DNA of 64,000 bases from Bacillota bacterium. GTDB lineage: Bacteria > Bacillota > Ch66 > Ch109. The DNA lies in the NCBI GenBank assembly GCA_013178275.1, contig JABLWZ010000012.1, positions 1 through 64,000 of the forward strand, given 5' to 3'. Of the stretch, positions 18,413 through 28,436 are shown in pieces. Each line of letters opens with the position of its first letter. Within the stretch, counting starts at the first letter, position 1. Made by a program: the position numbers and the translations under genes. The notes beneath the pieces were generated by a model. The model was not told the DNA's origin and searched no databases. It saw only the letters and a list, made by a program, of their open reading frames with translations.

Positions 18413-19111
18413 CTAGTCGTCGTCGCCTCCTCCGAACAGACCGCTCAAGAAAAGTAAACGCAGCAGGTTCAGTATCGCCATCAGGGCGGCGGCAACGTAG
18501 GTCAGGGCGGCGGCGTTCAGCACGGAACGGGCCGGACCCACCTCGTCCTGCCCGATATAGCCGCCGTCGGTCAGAAGCGCTATCGCGCGCCGGCTGGCGT
18601 TGAACTCCACCGGCAGGGTTATAAGCTGGAACAGCACCACCGCCGCGAAGGCGAACACCCCTATCTGCACCAGCATCGGTATCCCCATGAACAGCCCGAT
18701 GAGCAGGATCGGGAACGACAGGGTGGACCCCAGGTTCGCGACCGGGACCAGGCTGTTGCGGAGGCCCAGGGCGGCATAACCCAGGTTGTGCTGCACCGCA
18801 TGGCCTACCTCGTGCGCGGCGACACCCAGCGCCGCCAGCGAGCTGCTGTCGTGGATCGGGGCGGAGAGCCTCAGCACCTTGGTCCTCGGGTCGTAATGGT
18901 CGGTCAGTCTGCCTTCCACCCTTTCCACCTTAACATCCAGGCCGTTTTCGCGGATCAGTCCCCGGGCCACCTCCGAAGCGGTCATCCGCTTCCGGGACGC
19001 CACCTGGGAGAACCGGTTAAAGGTCGAACTCACCCTCATCTGGGCGTATACGGCTAGTATTATCGCCGGGATCAGCAGTATTATGGTCCAGTCGAATAGC
19101 GGGAAGAACAT
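18413..19111 (-). CDS. Neutral zinc metallopeptidase, YugP type
   Basis: A membrane-bound zinc metallopeptidase (Zn_peptidase_2 family) of 232 residues. The N-terminal TM segment is IILLIPAIILAVYAQ. The catalytic HExxH is in GVAAHEVGHAVQHNLG. Two or three further hydrophobic segments follow (FPILLIGLFMGIPML, VFAFAAVVLFQL, a C-terminal helix), and the tail ends in Asp residues. The substrate is unknown. The ATG has a strong AAAGGAGG site. It lies between the DUF116 gene and rsmB, an arrangement common in Clostridia. Confidence 0.88.
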   Translation of the reverse strand: MFFPLFDWTIILLIPAIILAVYAQMRVSSTFNRFSQVASRKRMTASEVARGLIRENGLDVKVERVEGRLTDHYDPRTKVLRLSAPIHDSSSLAALGVAAHEVGHAVQHNLGYAALGLRNSLVPVANLGSTLSFPILLIGLFMGIPMLVQIGVFAFAAVVLFQLITLPVEFNASRRAIALLTDGGYIGQDEVGPARSVLNAAALTYVAAALMAILNLLRLLFLSGLFGGGDDD

Positions 19112-19195
19112 TGAATAGCCTCCTTTGGTTTTTATATAAATGGATTGCCTATTTTATTAAAACGATTCAATCCCTGTTCATATTCTAACATAAAT

Positions 19196-20059
19196 TCAGG
19201 CCGGTGTCACCTGGGTGCCGTTATCACCCGGGGACTTCCTGGAGACGACCTCCAGCCGGATGACCTGGGGAGAGGGAGCCTCGATCCTTTCCGCCACCCG
19301 GTCGGTATCGGCGCGCCCCAGGAAAAAGCAGATCGCCGCTTCCACCTTGTCCAGATCTATTTCCGTGTTGCGGCAGGGTCCCTGGGGCCGGCGATTCAAG
19401 ACCCCCATCACCGGGAGGGGGTTGGTGTCCTGGATACCGCTGGACAGGTCCAGCTCGCAGGCCACAGCCACGATTGCCCAGGGTCGGTGTGTCTCCACGA
19501 AACGGCGGGCGAAGGTTCCCCCGGTGGCCACCGCCAGCTTGACCCGGTAGTGGCGGCAGAGTTCGATCAGGCCCTTTACCGGGCAGAGCCCGCACTCTTT
19601 ACAGTTTTCCACGTCGATGGTTATTTTATGGGGACACTCCACCCGCTGCAGGCAGTGCGGCGTCAGGACCAGTATCTTGTCCGCCGGAACGGTGATCTTC
19701 TTGGTCCGGACCATCTGGTTGTTGACCTCGATGAAAGATCCCCGGATAACCTCCGGACCATACCCCATCCACTTGCCCAGGTTCAGGGCCACCGGGAAGA
19801 GCAGGTTGTTGGTTATTCGGATGAAACCCTGCAGGGGAGGGATACCGCGAGCTGACCAGATGGTCAGCACTATCCCCGCCACCCCGAATATCACCACCAG
19901 GACCAGGAGCCCCAGCAGGCCGCCCAGGACGTACAGGGAGACCCGGTTGACCAGGTTCTCCTGGTGGGAGATCAGGTAGAGCACCAGCGCCCCCAGACCG
20001 AATATGAATATGATGCTCGCGATGCTGAGTCCGATGAACAGCCTTTTTTTAACCGGCAT
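19196..20059 (-). CDS. DUF116 family cysteine-rich membrane protein
   Basis: A protein of unknown function, 287 residues. Two TM segments are at about 8-27 and 38-63. The cytoplasmic part carries a cysteine cluster (CLQRVECPHKITIDVENC, then CGLCPVKGL and LCRHY) suggestive of a metal or Fe-S site, followed by an alpha/beta region (VATGGTFARRFVE, AIVAVACELDL). The ATG at 20059 is preferred to the upstream TTG because AGAGGTG lies seven bases ahead. The family is often encoded next to fmt, as here (12 bases apart). Confidence 0.85.
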   Translation of the reverse strand: MPVKKRLFIGLSIASIIFIFGLGALVLYLISHQENLVNRVSLYVLGGLLGLLVLVVIFGVAGIVLTIWSARGIPPLQGFIRITNNLLFPVALNLGKWMGYGPEVIRGSFIEVNNQMVRTKKITVPADKILVLTPHCLQRVECPHKITIDVENCKECGLCPVKGLIELCRHYRVKLAVATGGTFARRFVETHRPWAIVAVACELDLSSGIQDTNPLPVMGVLNRRPQGPCRNTEIDLDKVEAAICFFLGRADTDRVAERIEAPSPQVIRLEVVSRKSPGDNGTQVTPA

Positions 20060-20071
20060 CTTCAATCACCT

Positions 20072-21022
20072 CTAATCCTCTCCCATAACCACCCCGGGGC
20101 CTATCCGGTACCCCCGGGCGAAAGCCCCCGCCGACATGCGGTTTTTGCCCACCGGCTGCACCTCTCTCAGGAGCAGCCGACCGCTCCCGGTCTGTACCAG
20201 CAGTTCCTCACGGTTTATCTCGCCGACGATCTCACCCGGGACCTGCAGCCTGGACCCATCGGGTTCTCCCGCCGGGTCCCGGCCTGTCCGCCAGATTTTC
20301 AGCGTCTTCCCGTTAATAGTAGTATAGGCTCCCGGCTGGGGATTGAGACCCCGGACCAGGTTGTGAATCTCGGCCGCGGGGAGCCTCCAGTCGATCCGCT
20401 CGTGCTCCCGCTTCAGGGGAGGGGCGTACGAGGCCCTGGACGGGTCCTGGGGAAGCCTCGTCAGCACCCCGGTCTCCAGCTTTTCGAGGGTTTCCACCAG
20501 CAGCTCCGCGCCCTCCCGAGCCAGCCAGCTGTACAGTTCGCCCGAGGTCATCTCCCCCGTCAGCGGCACCCGCCGCTGGAGCAGGATGTCCCCGGTATCG
20601 AGGCCCTCGTCCATGAACATGGTGGTCACCCCGGTCTCTTTTTGGCCGTGGATGACCGCCCACTGTACCGGGGCCGCCCCCCGGTAGCTGGGGAGAAGGG
20701 AACCGTGCAGGTTGATGCATCCTTTCGCCGGGACGGCCAGGATCGCGGGTGGGAGTATCTGCCCGTAGGCGACGACTACGATCGCCTCGGGAGCGGCCTC
20801 CTGCAGCCACGATATTGCAGTCGGCTCCTTGACCCGCTCCGGCTGATACACCGGCAGTCCCAATTGCAGGGCCAGCTCCTTGACCGGGGTAGGGGCCGGC
20901 TGCCGTCCCCTGCCCCGTGGACGATCGGGCTGGGTGAACACCCCAAGTATGCTGTGTCTCGGGTTCAGGGCGTTGAGCGCGGGAACCGCGAACTCAGCGC
21001 TGCCCATAAAGACTATTCGCAT
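20072..21022 (-). CDS. fmt: Methionyl-tRNA formyltransferase
   Basis: It formylates initiator Met-tRNA using 10-formyl-THF. The 316-residue protein shows the N-terminal MRIVFMGSAEFAVPAL fold, the catalytic region GCINLHGSLLPSYRGAAP with Asn-His, and the MDEGLDTGDILL segment. A C-terminal OB-type tRNA-binding domain covers about 205-316. It follows def by five bases; priA-def-fmt is the usual order. Confidence 0.97.
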   Translation of the reverse strand: MRIVFMGSAEFAVPALNALNPRHSILGVFTQPDRPRGRGRQPAPTPVKELALQLGLPVYQPERVKEPTAISWLQEAAPEAIVVVAYGQILPPAILAVPAKGCINLHGSLLPSYRGAAPVQWAVIHGQKETGVTTMFMDEGLDTGDILLQRRVPLTGEMTSGELYSWLAREGAELLVETLEKLETGVLTRLPQDPSRASYAPPLKREHERIDWRLPAAEIHNLVRGLNPQPGAYTTINGKTLKIWRTGRDPAGEPDGSRLQVPGEIVGEINREELLVQTGSGRLLLREVQPVGKNRMSAGAFARGYRIGPGVVMGED

Positions 21023-21027
21023 GGCTG

Positions 21028-21486
21028 TTAAACTCTTCCTACCGCTTTCTTCTTTGACCGGTCCACAAAAAGGATCCCTTCCAGGTGGTCGATTTCATGC
21101 TGCAGACAGCGTGCCAGCAGGCCTTCTCCTTCGATGGCCACGGGTTTGCCGTTCCGGTCCAGCCCCTCGGCCTTGACCTTCATGGCCCGGCTGACCTCGC
21201 GGGTAACCCCGGGGACGCTCAGGCAGCCCTCGTTTCCCACCTGCTCTCCCTCGCTCCAGACGATCTCCGGGTTTATCAGCTCGATCAACCCGTCCCCGAC
21301 ATCCATCACTATCACCCGCTTGGATATCCCGATCTGGGGAGCCGCCAGGCCGAACCCCTCCGCCTGGTACAGGGTGTCCGCCATGTTCTTCAGCAGTTTA
21401 TGGATGTTGGGCGTGATGGTTTTTATGGGCCTGGCCTTTTCACGCAGGATGGGATCGCCGATCTCCACTATCTTATATACCGCCAT
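21028..21486 (-). CDS. def: Peptide deformylase
   Basis: It removes the N-formyl group from nascent proteins using a bound metal. The 152-residue product has the three motifs [10 protein letters not shown] (G-x-G-x-A-A-x-Q), EGCLSVPGV with the metal cysteine, and the HEIDHLEG metal-binding helix. The ATG at 21486, after GGGGGAAAACAG, gives the typical [15 protein letters not shown] start. The longer frame with 22 more codons has no support. Confidence 0.97.
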   Translation of the reverse strand: MAVYKIVEIGDPILREKARPIKTITPNIHKLLKNMADTLYQAEGFGLAAPQIGISKRVIVMDVGDGLIELINPEIVWSEGEQVGNEGCLSVPGVTREVSRAMKVKAEGLDRNGKPVAIEGEGLLARCLQHEIDHLEGILFVDRSKKKAVGRV

Positions 21487-21615
21487 CTGTTTTCCCCCTG
21501 TAATTAGATAACGTGTTTTGAAGACTGTTAAATACGTTTCGCTGTTTATCACTTTATGAGACTATTATATTATATTATTTTACTCAGGCCTTGGAAATAG
21601 CTACTCTTATTCTTG

Positions 21616-23877
21616 TCACAGCAGGCTGTAGGGCTCCACATCCACTGCTATGTTTATTTTCGAGTGGGGATTGTATGCCTGGAAACGTTCGAGGCCGCAC
21701 AACAGCTCCGGGCGCATCCGGTCCAGGTCCCCCTTGAGCACCAGCTGCCAGCGGTGCTGGCCCCTGATGCGCGATAGCGGGGCCGGGGCCGGTCCCAGGA
21801 TGGTCGTCGCGGTCGGGTCCTTAGCGATGGCGGCTTCCAGGTAGCGCGCCAGCAGCTCTGAACCGGTCCTCACCGATGACTCGTCCGGCCCCGAGATGAG
21901 CACCCGGATCATCTGGCTGTAAGGGGGATAACCCAGGTTTTGGCGGTACTGGATCTCGGCCCGAAAAAACCCCTGGTAGTCGTGGCCCATCGAGGTGAGC
22001 AGGCTGTAATGCTCGGGGGAGTAAGTCTGGATGACGACCTCCCCTGGGACCTCGCCCCGACCCGCCCGGCCCGCCACCTGGGTCAGCAGCTGGAAGGTCC
22101 GCTCCCCTGAACGGAAGTCGGGCTGGTTGAGGCTGATGTCCGCGGTGATGACCCCCACCAGGGTTACCATGGGAAAGTCCAGCCCCTTGGCTATCATCTG
22201 GGTCCCGATCAGTACCTCAGCCTCCCCCCGTTTAAACCTCTCCAGGCAGTTCTCCCCGTCCTTCATGCCCAGGGTGTCGAAGTCGGCCCTCACTATCCGG
22301 GCCTCGGGCAGGAGCTTTCTGGTCTCCTCCTCCACCCTCTGGGTGCCCAGGCCGAACTGCCGCAGCATGCTGCTGCCGCACTCGGGGCAGGCAGGAGGCC
22401 GGCGCCGCTTCTGGTCGCAGTAGTGACACCGCAGGCGGCCGTCCGATTGATGGTAGGTCAGCGCCACGTCGCAGAACGAGCACCGCATCACGTACCCACA
22501 CTTCCGACAGGACACGAACGAGGCGAACCCCCGGCGGTTTAAAAACAGGATGCTCTGCTCCCCCTTTTCCCAGGTCGAAAGCAGCTGGTCCTGAAGCCGG
22601 CGGCTGAAGATGCTGCGGTTGCCGTCCCTGATCTCCTCCCGCATGTCCACCAGGCATACCTGGGGCAGGGGGCGGGACTCCACCCTCTGGGCGAGCCGTA
22701 CCAGCCGGTACTCGCCGCTGACCGCCCGGTGGTAGCTCTCGACCGACGGCGTCGCGCTTCCGAGCACCAGCAGGGCCTGGTTTATCTCGGCCCTCTTTCG
22801 CGCCACCTCCCGGCAGTGGTAGCGGGGGGTCGAATCCTGTTTGTACGATACCTCGTGTTCCTCGTCCATGATGATCAGGCCCAGCGACCTGACCGGGGCG
22901 AAGACGGCCGATCGGGCCCCGATGACTATCGACGCCTCTCCTGACTGCAGGCGGTTCCACTCCCGCCTCCGCTCGGAACCCGTCAGGCGGCTGTGCAGTA
23001 TCGCAACCTGCCTCCCGAAGCGTTCCTTGAATACCCCCGTCATCTGAGGGGTCAGCGAGATCTCGGGGACCAGGACCATCGAGCCCCGGCCCCGGCCGAG
23101 CGCCTGCTCCACCGCCCTCAGGTAGATCTCAGTCTTCCCGCTGGCGGTCACCCCGTGCAGGAGTATCGGTCTGGGGTTCTCATCCTCCATTCCGTCGAGT
23201 ATCTGGTCCAGCGCGGACTCCTGCTCCCGGGTCAGTATCCTCTGAACCGGGTATTCCGATGGGACCTCTTCTTCCTCTGCGTGCTGCTTCCCCTTTCGCC
23301 GCCTGGTCTCGCCCAGCGCCAGCTGCCCCGATATCAACCCCTGGGATGCCAGTATCTCCAGGGTCTTCAGGTAGTTCTGGGGGTCAAGGCGGGCGAGCCG
23401 GGTCACGGTGGTTTCGCCGTGCTGCTTCAGGTAGGTTAGTATCCCGGCCGCCTCGGGATAGAACTCTTCCCAGCGGCACACCACCTCTATCCACTCGTCC
23501 TCGGTCAGCGGTGTCAACCGCACCTGGTTCTTCACCGCCCGGGTCGCGGTGGGGGGAAGCATGGCCTTCAGCACCCTGAGCAGGGGGCAGAGGTAGTACT
23601 CCTCCATCCACCTGGCCAGGGTGATAAGCTCAATACTAAAAACAGGTCCCTCGCCCAGGACCTGTTTGATAGGTTTTATCTCCGACACGTCGGTATGGGA
23701 GAGCAGCCCGGTCACGTAACCCTCCAGGTACTGGCCGCCCAGGGACACCCACACCCGGGACCCCGGTCTGACATCCTCCTTCAGTTCCTCGGGAACCGAG
23801 TAGGTGAACAGGCGGTGAAACCGGGGATGGTCGCGTCCCAAAACCACTTCCGCGAATTTTCCGTTTTCAGTACTCAT
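21616..23877 (-). CDS. priA: Primosomal replication helicase PriA
   Basis: PriA recognises repaired or stalled forks and reloads the replicative helicase. The 753-residue protein has an N-terminal DNA-binding domain, Walker A GVTASGKT, DEEH (MDEEHEVSYKQ), the zinc cysteines in CRKCGYVMRCSFC and CHYCDQKRRRPPACPEC, and the helicase C-terminal motifs TQMIAKGLDFPMV and QVAGRAGRG. The ATG at 23877 has AGGTG just ahead; the alternative GTG at 23883 overlaps that site. Confidence 0.95.
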   Translation of the reverse strand: MSTENGKFAEVVLGRDHPRFHRLFTYSVPEELKEDVRPGSRVWVSLGGQYLEGYVTGLLSHTDVSEIKPIKQVLGEGPVFSIELITLARWMEEYYLCPLLRVLKAMLPPTATRAVKNQVRLTPLTEDEWIEVVCRWEEFYPEAAGILTYLKQHGETTVTRLARLDPQNYLKTLEILASQGLISGQLALGETRRRKGKQHAEEEEVPSEYPVQRILTREQESALDQILDGMEDENPRPILLHGVTASGKTEIYLRAVEQALGRGRGSMVLVPEISLTPQMTGVFKERFGRQVAILHSRLTGSERRREWNRLQSGEASIVIGARSAVFAPVRSLGLIIMDEEHEVSYKQDSTPRYHCREVARKRAEINQALLVLGSATPSVESYHRAVSGEYRLVRLAQRVESRPLPQVCLVDMREEIRDGNRSIFSRRLQDQLLSTWEKGEQSILFLNRRGFASFVSCRKCGYVMRCSFCDVALTYHQSDGRLRCHYCDQKRRRPPACPECGSSMLRQFGLGTQRVEEETRKLLPEARIVRADFDTLGMKDGENCLERFKRGEAEVLIGTQMIAKGLDFPMVTLVGVITADISLNQPDFRSGERTFQLLTQVAGRAGRGEVPGEVVIQTYSPEHYSLLTSMGHDYQGFFRAEIQYRQNLGYPPYSQMIRVLISGPDESSVRTGSELLARYLEAAIAKDPTATTILGPAPAPLSRIRGQHRWQLVLKGDLDRMRPELLCGLERFQAYNPHSKINIAVDVEPYSLL

Positions 23878-23904
23878 AGGCACCTGCCGCTATCAGAGGT
23901 TCTT

Positions 23905-25089
23905 TTACAGCTTGGCCCGCTTGCGGATGGCCTCCACCATGTCCAGGCGCTCCCAGGGCAGGTCCAGGTCGGCGCGGCCGAAGTGTCCGTAAGCCGCCAC
24001 CTGGCGGTAGATCGGCTGGCGCAGGTTCAGCCGCTTGATGATGCCCGCCGGACGGAGGTCGAACAGCTCCAGCACCAGCGCCTCGATCTCGTGCTCGGGG
24101 AGCTTCCCGGTGCCGAAGGTGTTTACCATCAGGGAGACCGGGCGGGCCACCCCGATAGCGTATGAAACCTGCATCTCGCACCGGTCCGCGAGTCCGGCCG
24201 CCACCAGGTTCTTTGCCGCGTGCCGCATGGCGTAGGAGGCTGAGCGGTCCACCTTGGTGGGGTCCTTGCCCGAAAAGGCGCCGCCGCCGTGCCGGGCCAT
24301 CCCCCCGTAGGTGTCCACGATGATCTTCCTCCCGGTCAGTCCGCAGTCCCCCTGCGGCCCCCCGACCACGAAACGGCCGGTCGGGTTGATGAAGTACTTG
24401 GTCGACTTGTCCAGGAACTCGACTGGGATGGTCGGTTTGATAACCAGCTCGATCAGGTCGTTCCTTATATCGGCCAGGTCCACCTCGGGACTGTGCTGCG
24501 CGGAGATGACCACCGTGTCGACGTGCACCGGCCGGTCGTCCTCGTAAACCACTGTCACCTGGGTCTTGCCGTCTGGTCTCAGGTACTCGAGAATCCCCTC
24601 GCGCCTCACCTCGCTCAGCCGCCGGGAGAGGGAGTGGGCCAGGTGGATCGGCATCGGCATGTACTCGGGGGTTTCGTTGCTGGCATAGCCGAACATCATC
24701 CCCTGGTCGCCGGCCCCGATCATCTCTATCTCGTCTTTTTCTCCCATCTTGGCCTCCAGGGCCTGGTCGACCCCCAGGGCTATATCGGGAGACTGTTCGT
24801 CGATCGCCGTTATCACCGCGCAGGTGTCGCAGTCGAACCCGTACTTGGCGCGGGTATACCCTATATCCCGGACCGTCTCCCGCGCGATCTTCGGGATATC
24901 CACGTAGCACTCGGTGGTGATCTCACCCGATACCAGTATCAGGCCGGTGGTGACCATGGTCTCGCAGGCCACCCGGGCCTTGGTGTCCTGTTCCAGGATC
25001 GAGTCCAGCACCGCATCCGAGATCTGGTCCGCAATCTTATCGGGATGTCCCTCGGTCACCGACTCCGAGGTAAAAAGATAGCGTTTCAT
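23905..25089 (-). CDS. metK: S-adenosylmethionine synthetase
   Basis: It makes SAM from methionine and ATP. From the ATG at 25089 (AAGGAAGGAG site) the protein has 394 residues and the usual N-terminus [19 protein letters not shown], the methionine loop, [12 protein letters not shown], and the phosphate-binding [16 protein letters not shown]. The long open frame upstream is the antisense-like read of coaBC. The start overlaps the coaBC stop as ATGA, indicating coupling. Confidence 0.97.
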   Translation of the reverse strand: MKRYLFTSESVTEGHPDKIADQISDAVLDSILEQDTKARVACETMVTTGLILVSGEITTECYVDIPKIARETVRDIGYTRAKYGFDCDTCAVITAIDEQSPDIALGVDQALEAKMGEKDEIEMIGAGDQGMMFGYASNETPEYMPMPIHLAHSLSRRLSEVRREGILEYLRPDGKTQVTVVYEDDRPVHVDTVVISAQHSPEVDLADIRNDLIELVIKPTIPVEFLDKSTKYFINPTGRFVVGGPQGDCGLTGRKIIVDTYGGMARHGGGAFSGKDPTKVDRSASYAMRHAAKNLVAAGLADRCEMQVSYAIGVARPVSLMVNTFGTGKLPEHEIEALVLELFDLRPAGIIKRLNLRQPIYRQVAAYGHFGRADLDLPWERLDMVEAIRKRAKL

Positions 25090-26300
25090 TGAGGCTCCTT
25101 CCTTTTTACACTGAGTATCTTGCCGACCTCGTCGAGCACCCCGAAGGCGACGTCGAGCTTCGACATCCGGGGCATCTCGACCTTCTTTCCTCCTGGGTAA
25201 AATATCGTGACTATATTGGTCTCGGTGCCAAATCCCGCCCCGTCCTGGGAGACGTCGTTGGCAACGATCATGTCCAGGTTCTTCTGCCCGATCTTCTTTT
25301 TCGCGTACTCCTCCACGTTCTCGGTTTCCGCCGCGAAACCGACCAGCACCTGGTGCTGCTTCCGCTGGCCGCACTCGAACAGGATGTCCGGGGTCCTCTC
25401 CAGCTCTATCTTCAGGCCGCCCTCCATCTTCTTTATCTTCTGGTCAGCGATCTGGCGCGGGCGGTAGTCCGCTACCGCGGCCGCCTTGATAACCACGTCG
25501 CACTCGTTAAACCGCTGCATCACCGCCTGGTGCATATCCCCGGCCGAGGTCACCCGGATCACCTCCACCCCCGGGGGAGGTGTCAGCTGGGCGGGAGCGC
25601 TGACGAGAACCACCGACGCGCCGCGCTCCGCGGCTGCCTCCGCTATGGCGTAGCCCATCTTGCCGGTGCTGCGGTTGGAGATGTACCGGATCGGGTCGAT
25701 CGGTTCCCTGGTCCCGCCGGCGGTGACCAGGACCCGGACCCCCTGGAAGTCCTTCTCAGCCTTGACACTCTTTATAATATGATCGACCAGTTCCTCGGGC
25801 TCCGGCAGCCGGCCGCGGCCAGTGTCCCCGCAGGCCAGGAAACCCGCCCCCGGCTCCAGCACCTGGTAACCCAGGGACCTTAAACGGTTCAGGTTTTCCT
25901 GCAGTATCGGGTTTTCGTACATGTGCACGTTCATGGAGGGGGCCAGCGCCACCTTGGTGGTACTGGCCATGACCATGGTGGTCAGCAGGTCGTCGGCTAT
26001 CCCGTGGGCTATCTTGCCGATGACGTTGGCGGTGGCCGGGGCTATCAGCACCAGGTCTGCCTTCTGCGCCAGCTCGATGTGCTGGATGTCGGGCCGGGTC
26101 GTATCCTCGAACATCTCGACCGCCACCGGGTTCTGGGAAAGCACCGCCAGGGTCAGCGGGGTTATGAACTCTGTCGCCGCCCTGGTCATCACGACGTGAA
26201 CCTCGGCCTCCAGCTTCTTCAGCCGGCTTACCAGATCGGCGATCTTGTAAGCGGCTATCCCCCCGGAGACCCCGATGAGAATAATTTTTCCTCTCAGCAC
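25086..26300 (-). CDS. coaBC: Bifunctional phosphopantothenoylcysteine decarboxylase / phosphopantothenate-cysteine ligase
   Basis: Two coenzyme A steps: CoaB adds cysteine to phosphopantothenate (CTP), CoaC decarboxylates the product (FMN). CoaC, residues about 1-185, shows [25 protein letters not shown] and the catalytic-flap cysteine in [12 protein letters not shown]. CoaB, from about 186, shows [17 protein letters not shown] and STGKMG. The GTG at 26300 has GAGGTG six bases ahead; another GTG three codons upstream is possible. It sits between rpoZ and metK. Confidence 0.95.
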   Translation of the reverse strand: MLRGKIILIGVSGGIAAYKIADLVSRLKKLEAEVHVVMTRAATEFITPLTLAVLSQNPVAVEMFEDTTRPDIQHIELAQKADLVLIAPATANVIGKIAHGIADDLLTTMVMASTTKVALAPSMNVHMYENPILQENLNRLRSLGYQVLEPGAGFLACGDTGRGRLPEPEELVDHIIKSVKAEKDFQGVRVLVTAGGTREPIDPIRYISNRSTGKMGYAIAEAAAERGASVVLVSAPAQLTPPPGVEVIRVTSAGDMHQAVMQRFNECDVVIKAAAVADYRPRQIADQKIKKMEGGLKIELERTPDILFECGQRKQHQVLVGFAAETENVEEYAKKKIGQKNLDMIVANDVSQDGAGFGTETNIVTIFYPGGKKVEMPRMSKLDVAFGVLDEVGKILSVKRKEPQ

Positions 26301-26347
26301 GAAAAACACCTCGATATAGAAAAAACCGTATAATATCGATCAGGAAT

Positions 26348-26560
26348 CTACTTGATGCCGCTCTTGGTCCTCTCCCACTTGACCTTGTCGGCGGCTATCT
26401 CCTGCAGCGCCACGGTGACCGGCTTGTTGGACCTGCTGATGACCCGGGGGTCATCCCCCTCGGTGATCATCCGGGCCCTCTTGGCGGCGGTAACGACCAG
26501 TGTGTACTTGCTGCCGTCCACCTTTTCGATCAGTTTGTCCATCGGCATTTTCCCTTCCAT
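26348..26560 (-). CDS. rpoZ: DNA-directed RNA polymerase subunit omega
   Basis: The small assembly subunit of RNA polymerase, 70 residues. MPMDKLIEKVDGSKYTLVV and the conserved AAKRAR motif identify it, followed by PVTVALQEIAADKVKW. The ATG at 26560 has AAGGAG seven bases ahead. Lies between gmk and coaBC, the standard order. Confidence 0.94.
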   Translation of the reverse strand: MEGKMPMDKLIEKVDGSKYTLVVTAAKRARMITEGDDPRVISRSNKPVTVALQEIAADKVKWERTKSGIK

Positions 26561-26574
26561 CAGCGATCTCCTTC

Positions 26575-27195
26575 CTAACTCAAATGTTCGCGGGTAACCG
26601 GCTTCCCCAGACCGCACTTCTCTTTTTGAATTATCTGGCCAAGCTCGCTGACCGCTCTTTTTACATCGTCGTTTACGATCACGTAGTCGTACTCGGTGGC
26701 GGATTTTATCTCATCCCCAGCCAGGTTCAGCCGGAGCCGAATGTCCTCTTCGGAGTCGGTGCATCTCCCCTGCAGTCGGCGGGCCAGTTCCTCCAGGTTC
26801 GGGGGAACGACAAAAACAAAGACCCCCTCTGGGAAATGCCGTTTGACCTGCCGCGCGCCCTGGATGTCTATCTCCAGGATGACGTCGCGGTCCTGCCGCA
26901 GCATGTTCTCAACGTAACTACGGGGAGTCCCGTACAGGTTGTTATAAACCTCCGCCCATTCCAGCAGCTGGTCCTCCGCGATCAACCGCTCGAACTCCGC
27001 CCGGGAATAGAAAAAGTAGTTGACCCCGTCCGCCTCTCCCGGTCGCGGAGAACGGCTCGTGGCAGAAACCGAGTAGTTCAGTTCGGGCATCTGACACATC
27101 AATTCCTTGCAGATGGTTCCTTTGCCCGCTCCCGATGGACCGGAAATAACCAGCAGTATACCCCGAGGGTTCGGGCAGTCTTTCTTACTCGTCAT
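26575..27195 (-). CDS. gmk: Guanylate kinase
   Basis: It phosphorylates GMP and dGMP. P-loop GPSGAGKGT near residue 18, GMP-binding [19 protein letters not shown], then [15 protein letters not shown] and [12 protein letters not shown]. It has 206 residues. The start lies within the last codons of remA (11-base overlap), so translation is likely coupled. Confidence 0.97.
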   Translation of the reverse strand: MTSKKDCPNPRGILLVISGPSGAGKGTICKELMCQMPELNYSVSATSRSPRPGEADGVNYFFYSRAEFERLIAEDQLLEWAEVYNNLYGTPRSYVENMLRQDRDVILEIDIQGARQVKRHFPEGVFVFVVPPNLEELARRLQGRCTDSEEDIRLRLNLAGDEIKSATEYDYVIVNDDVKRAVSELGQIIQKEKCGLGKPVTREHLS

Positions 27196-27454
27196 CGTTG
27201 GCGTGCTGTGTCTCTTTGACAGACAGGCGGTTGGCCACCGTCTCCGGCTGGACCGCTGAAAGTATCACGTGGTCGCTGTCGGTGATGATGACCGCTCGGG
27301 TTCGGCGGCCGTAGGTCGCGTCTACTAACATCCCCTGTTCCCGGGCCTCCTGGATGATGCGTTTGATCGGCGCCGATTCCGGGCTTACTATAGCGATGAT
27401 TCGGTTTGCTGAAACGATATTGCCAAAACCGATATTGATTAATTTTATCTCCAC
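27185..27454 (-). CDS. remA: RemA-family extracellular matrix regulator (DUF370)
   Basis: A small DNA-binding protein; in Bacillus subtilis RemA activates biofilm matrix and osmoprotection operons. The 89-residue form from GTG 27454 reads [18 protein letters not shown] and carries [21 protein letters not shown] and [15 protein letters not shown], matching the family length. A GTG at 27487 would add 11 residues and lies directly on an AGGAGGTG site, so the start is uncertain. It lies between yicC and gmk as in other Firmicutes. Confidence 0.9.
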   Translation of the reverse strand: MEIKLINIGFGNIVSANRIIAIVSPESAPIKRIIQEAREQGMLVDATYGRRTRAVIITDSDHVILSAVQPETVANRLSVKETQHANDDE

Positions 27455-27492
27455 CCGTTTTCCCGGTAACTGGTTACCAGGATCCACCTCCT

Positions 27493-28371
27493 CTATTCTA
27501 CATTCTGAACCTGTTCCCTCACCTTTTCCAGCTCACCTTTTATGTCCACCACCAGATGGGAAATCCCTGCGTCATTGGCTTTTGCGCTGATGGTGCTGAC
27601 CTCGCGGTGAATCTCCTGGATCATAAAGTCCAGCTTCCTGCCCACCGGCTCGTTGGACCCTATCATCTTTCCGAACTGCTCCAGGTGGCTCTGCAGACGG
27701 ACCAGTTCCTCGGTGATGTTGGAGCGGTCCGCGAAGATGGTCACCTCCTGGACGATCCTCATCTCGTCGGGCGCCGCGTCGCCCAGGAGTTCGGCGATTC
27801 TCGCCTGCAGCCGCTCCCGGTAAGATTCTACCACGTTTTGCTCGCGGGAAGAAATACCCTTTATAAACTGCTCTATATTGCCGATTCTATGTACTATGTC
27901 GGCTTCCAGGTTGGCTCCCTCGAGCCTCCTCATCGACAGCAGCCCGGCCAGGGCCTCTTCGAGCGCCTTCTGCAGACCCAGCCACAGCTCTTCCAGGTCG
28001 TCTTCCGCCTCCTCCAAGGTGAGCACCTGTGGAAAGCGGGAAAGCTGCTCAGCGGTGATTTCGGAAGAAATTCCCGCAATCTCCCCTAATTCTCTTAGAG
28101 ATTTATAATAATCCATCGCCAAAGCCTTGTCAACCTTTACCAGGCTCGTCCGGTCGCCTTCATTCACCAGGTTCACGGTGACGTCGAAGCGGCCCCGCGA
28201 CACCTTCCGCAGCACCGCCTTGCGGACCCGCTCCTCCAGAGGCGTATAGGCCCGGGGTATGCGGACCACCACTTCGCCGAAGCGGTGGTTCACCGACTTG
28301 ATCTCCACGGTTATCCGCTTGCCCCCGGCTGTGCTGGAAGCGGAGCCGAAACCCGTCATGCTGATAAGCAA
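27493..28371 (-). CDS. YicC-family endoribonuclease
   Basis: A YicC/YloC family protein, 292 residues; members have been reported as endoribonucleases acting on RNA in stationary phase. N-terminal signature SMTGFGSA and EIKSVNHRF; the C-terminal DUF1732 half has [22 protein letters not shown] and [27 protein letters not shown] is the probable start (GGAGAAG site). First gene of the long housekeeping operon and preceded by a clear promoter. Confidence 0.93.
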   Translation of the reverse strand: MLISMTGFGSASSTAGGKRITVEIKSVNHRFGEVVVRIPRAYTPLEERVRKAVLRKVSRGRFDVTVNLVNEGDRTSLVKVDKALAMDYYKSLRELGEIAGISSEITAEQLSRFPQVLTLEEAEDDLEELWLGLQKALEEALAGLLSMRRLEGANLEADIVHRIGNIEQFIKGISSREQNVVESYRERLQARIAELLGDAAPDEMRIVQEVTIFADRSNITEELVRLQSHLEQFGKMIGSNEPVGRKLDFMIQEIHREVSTISAKANDAGISHLVVDIKGELEKVREQVQNVE

Positions 28372-28407
28372 TCTTTCTTCTCCTTCCGACGAAAAGTATA
28401 CTTATTT

Positions 28408-28436
28408 ATTATATCAGTCTTTTATAAAATTACCAA
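28408..28436 (-). promoter_or_regulatory. Promoter of the yicC-remA-gmk operon
   Basis: Minus strand TTGGTA (28431-28436), 17-base spacer, TATAAT (28408-28413). It begins directly after the stop codon of the Ca2+ ATPase gene and lies 37 bases ahead of yicC. Confidence 0.75.
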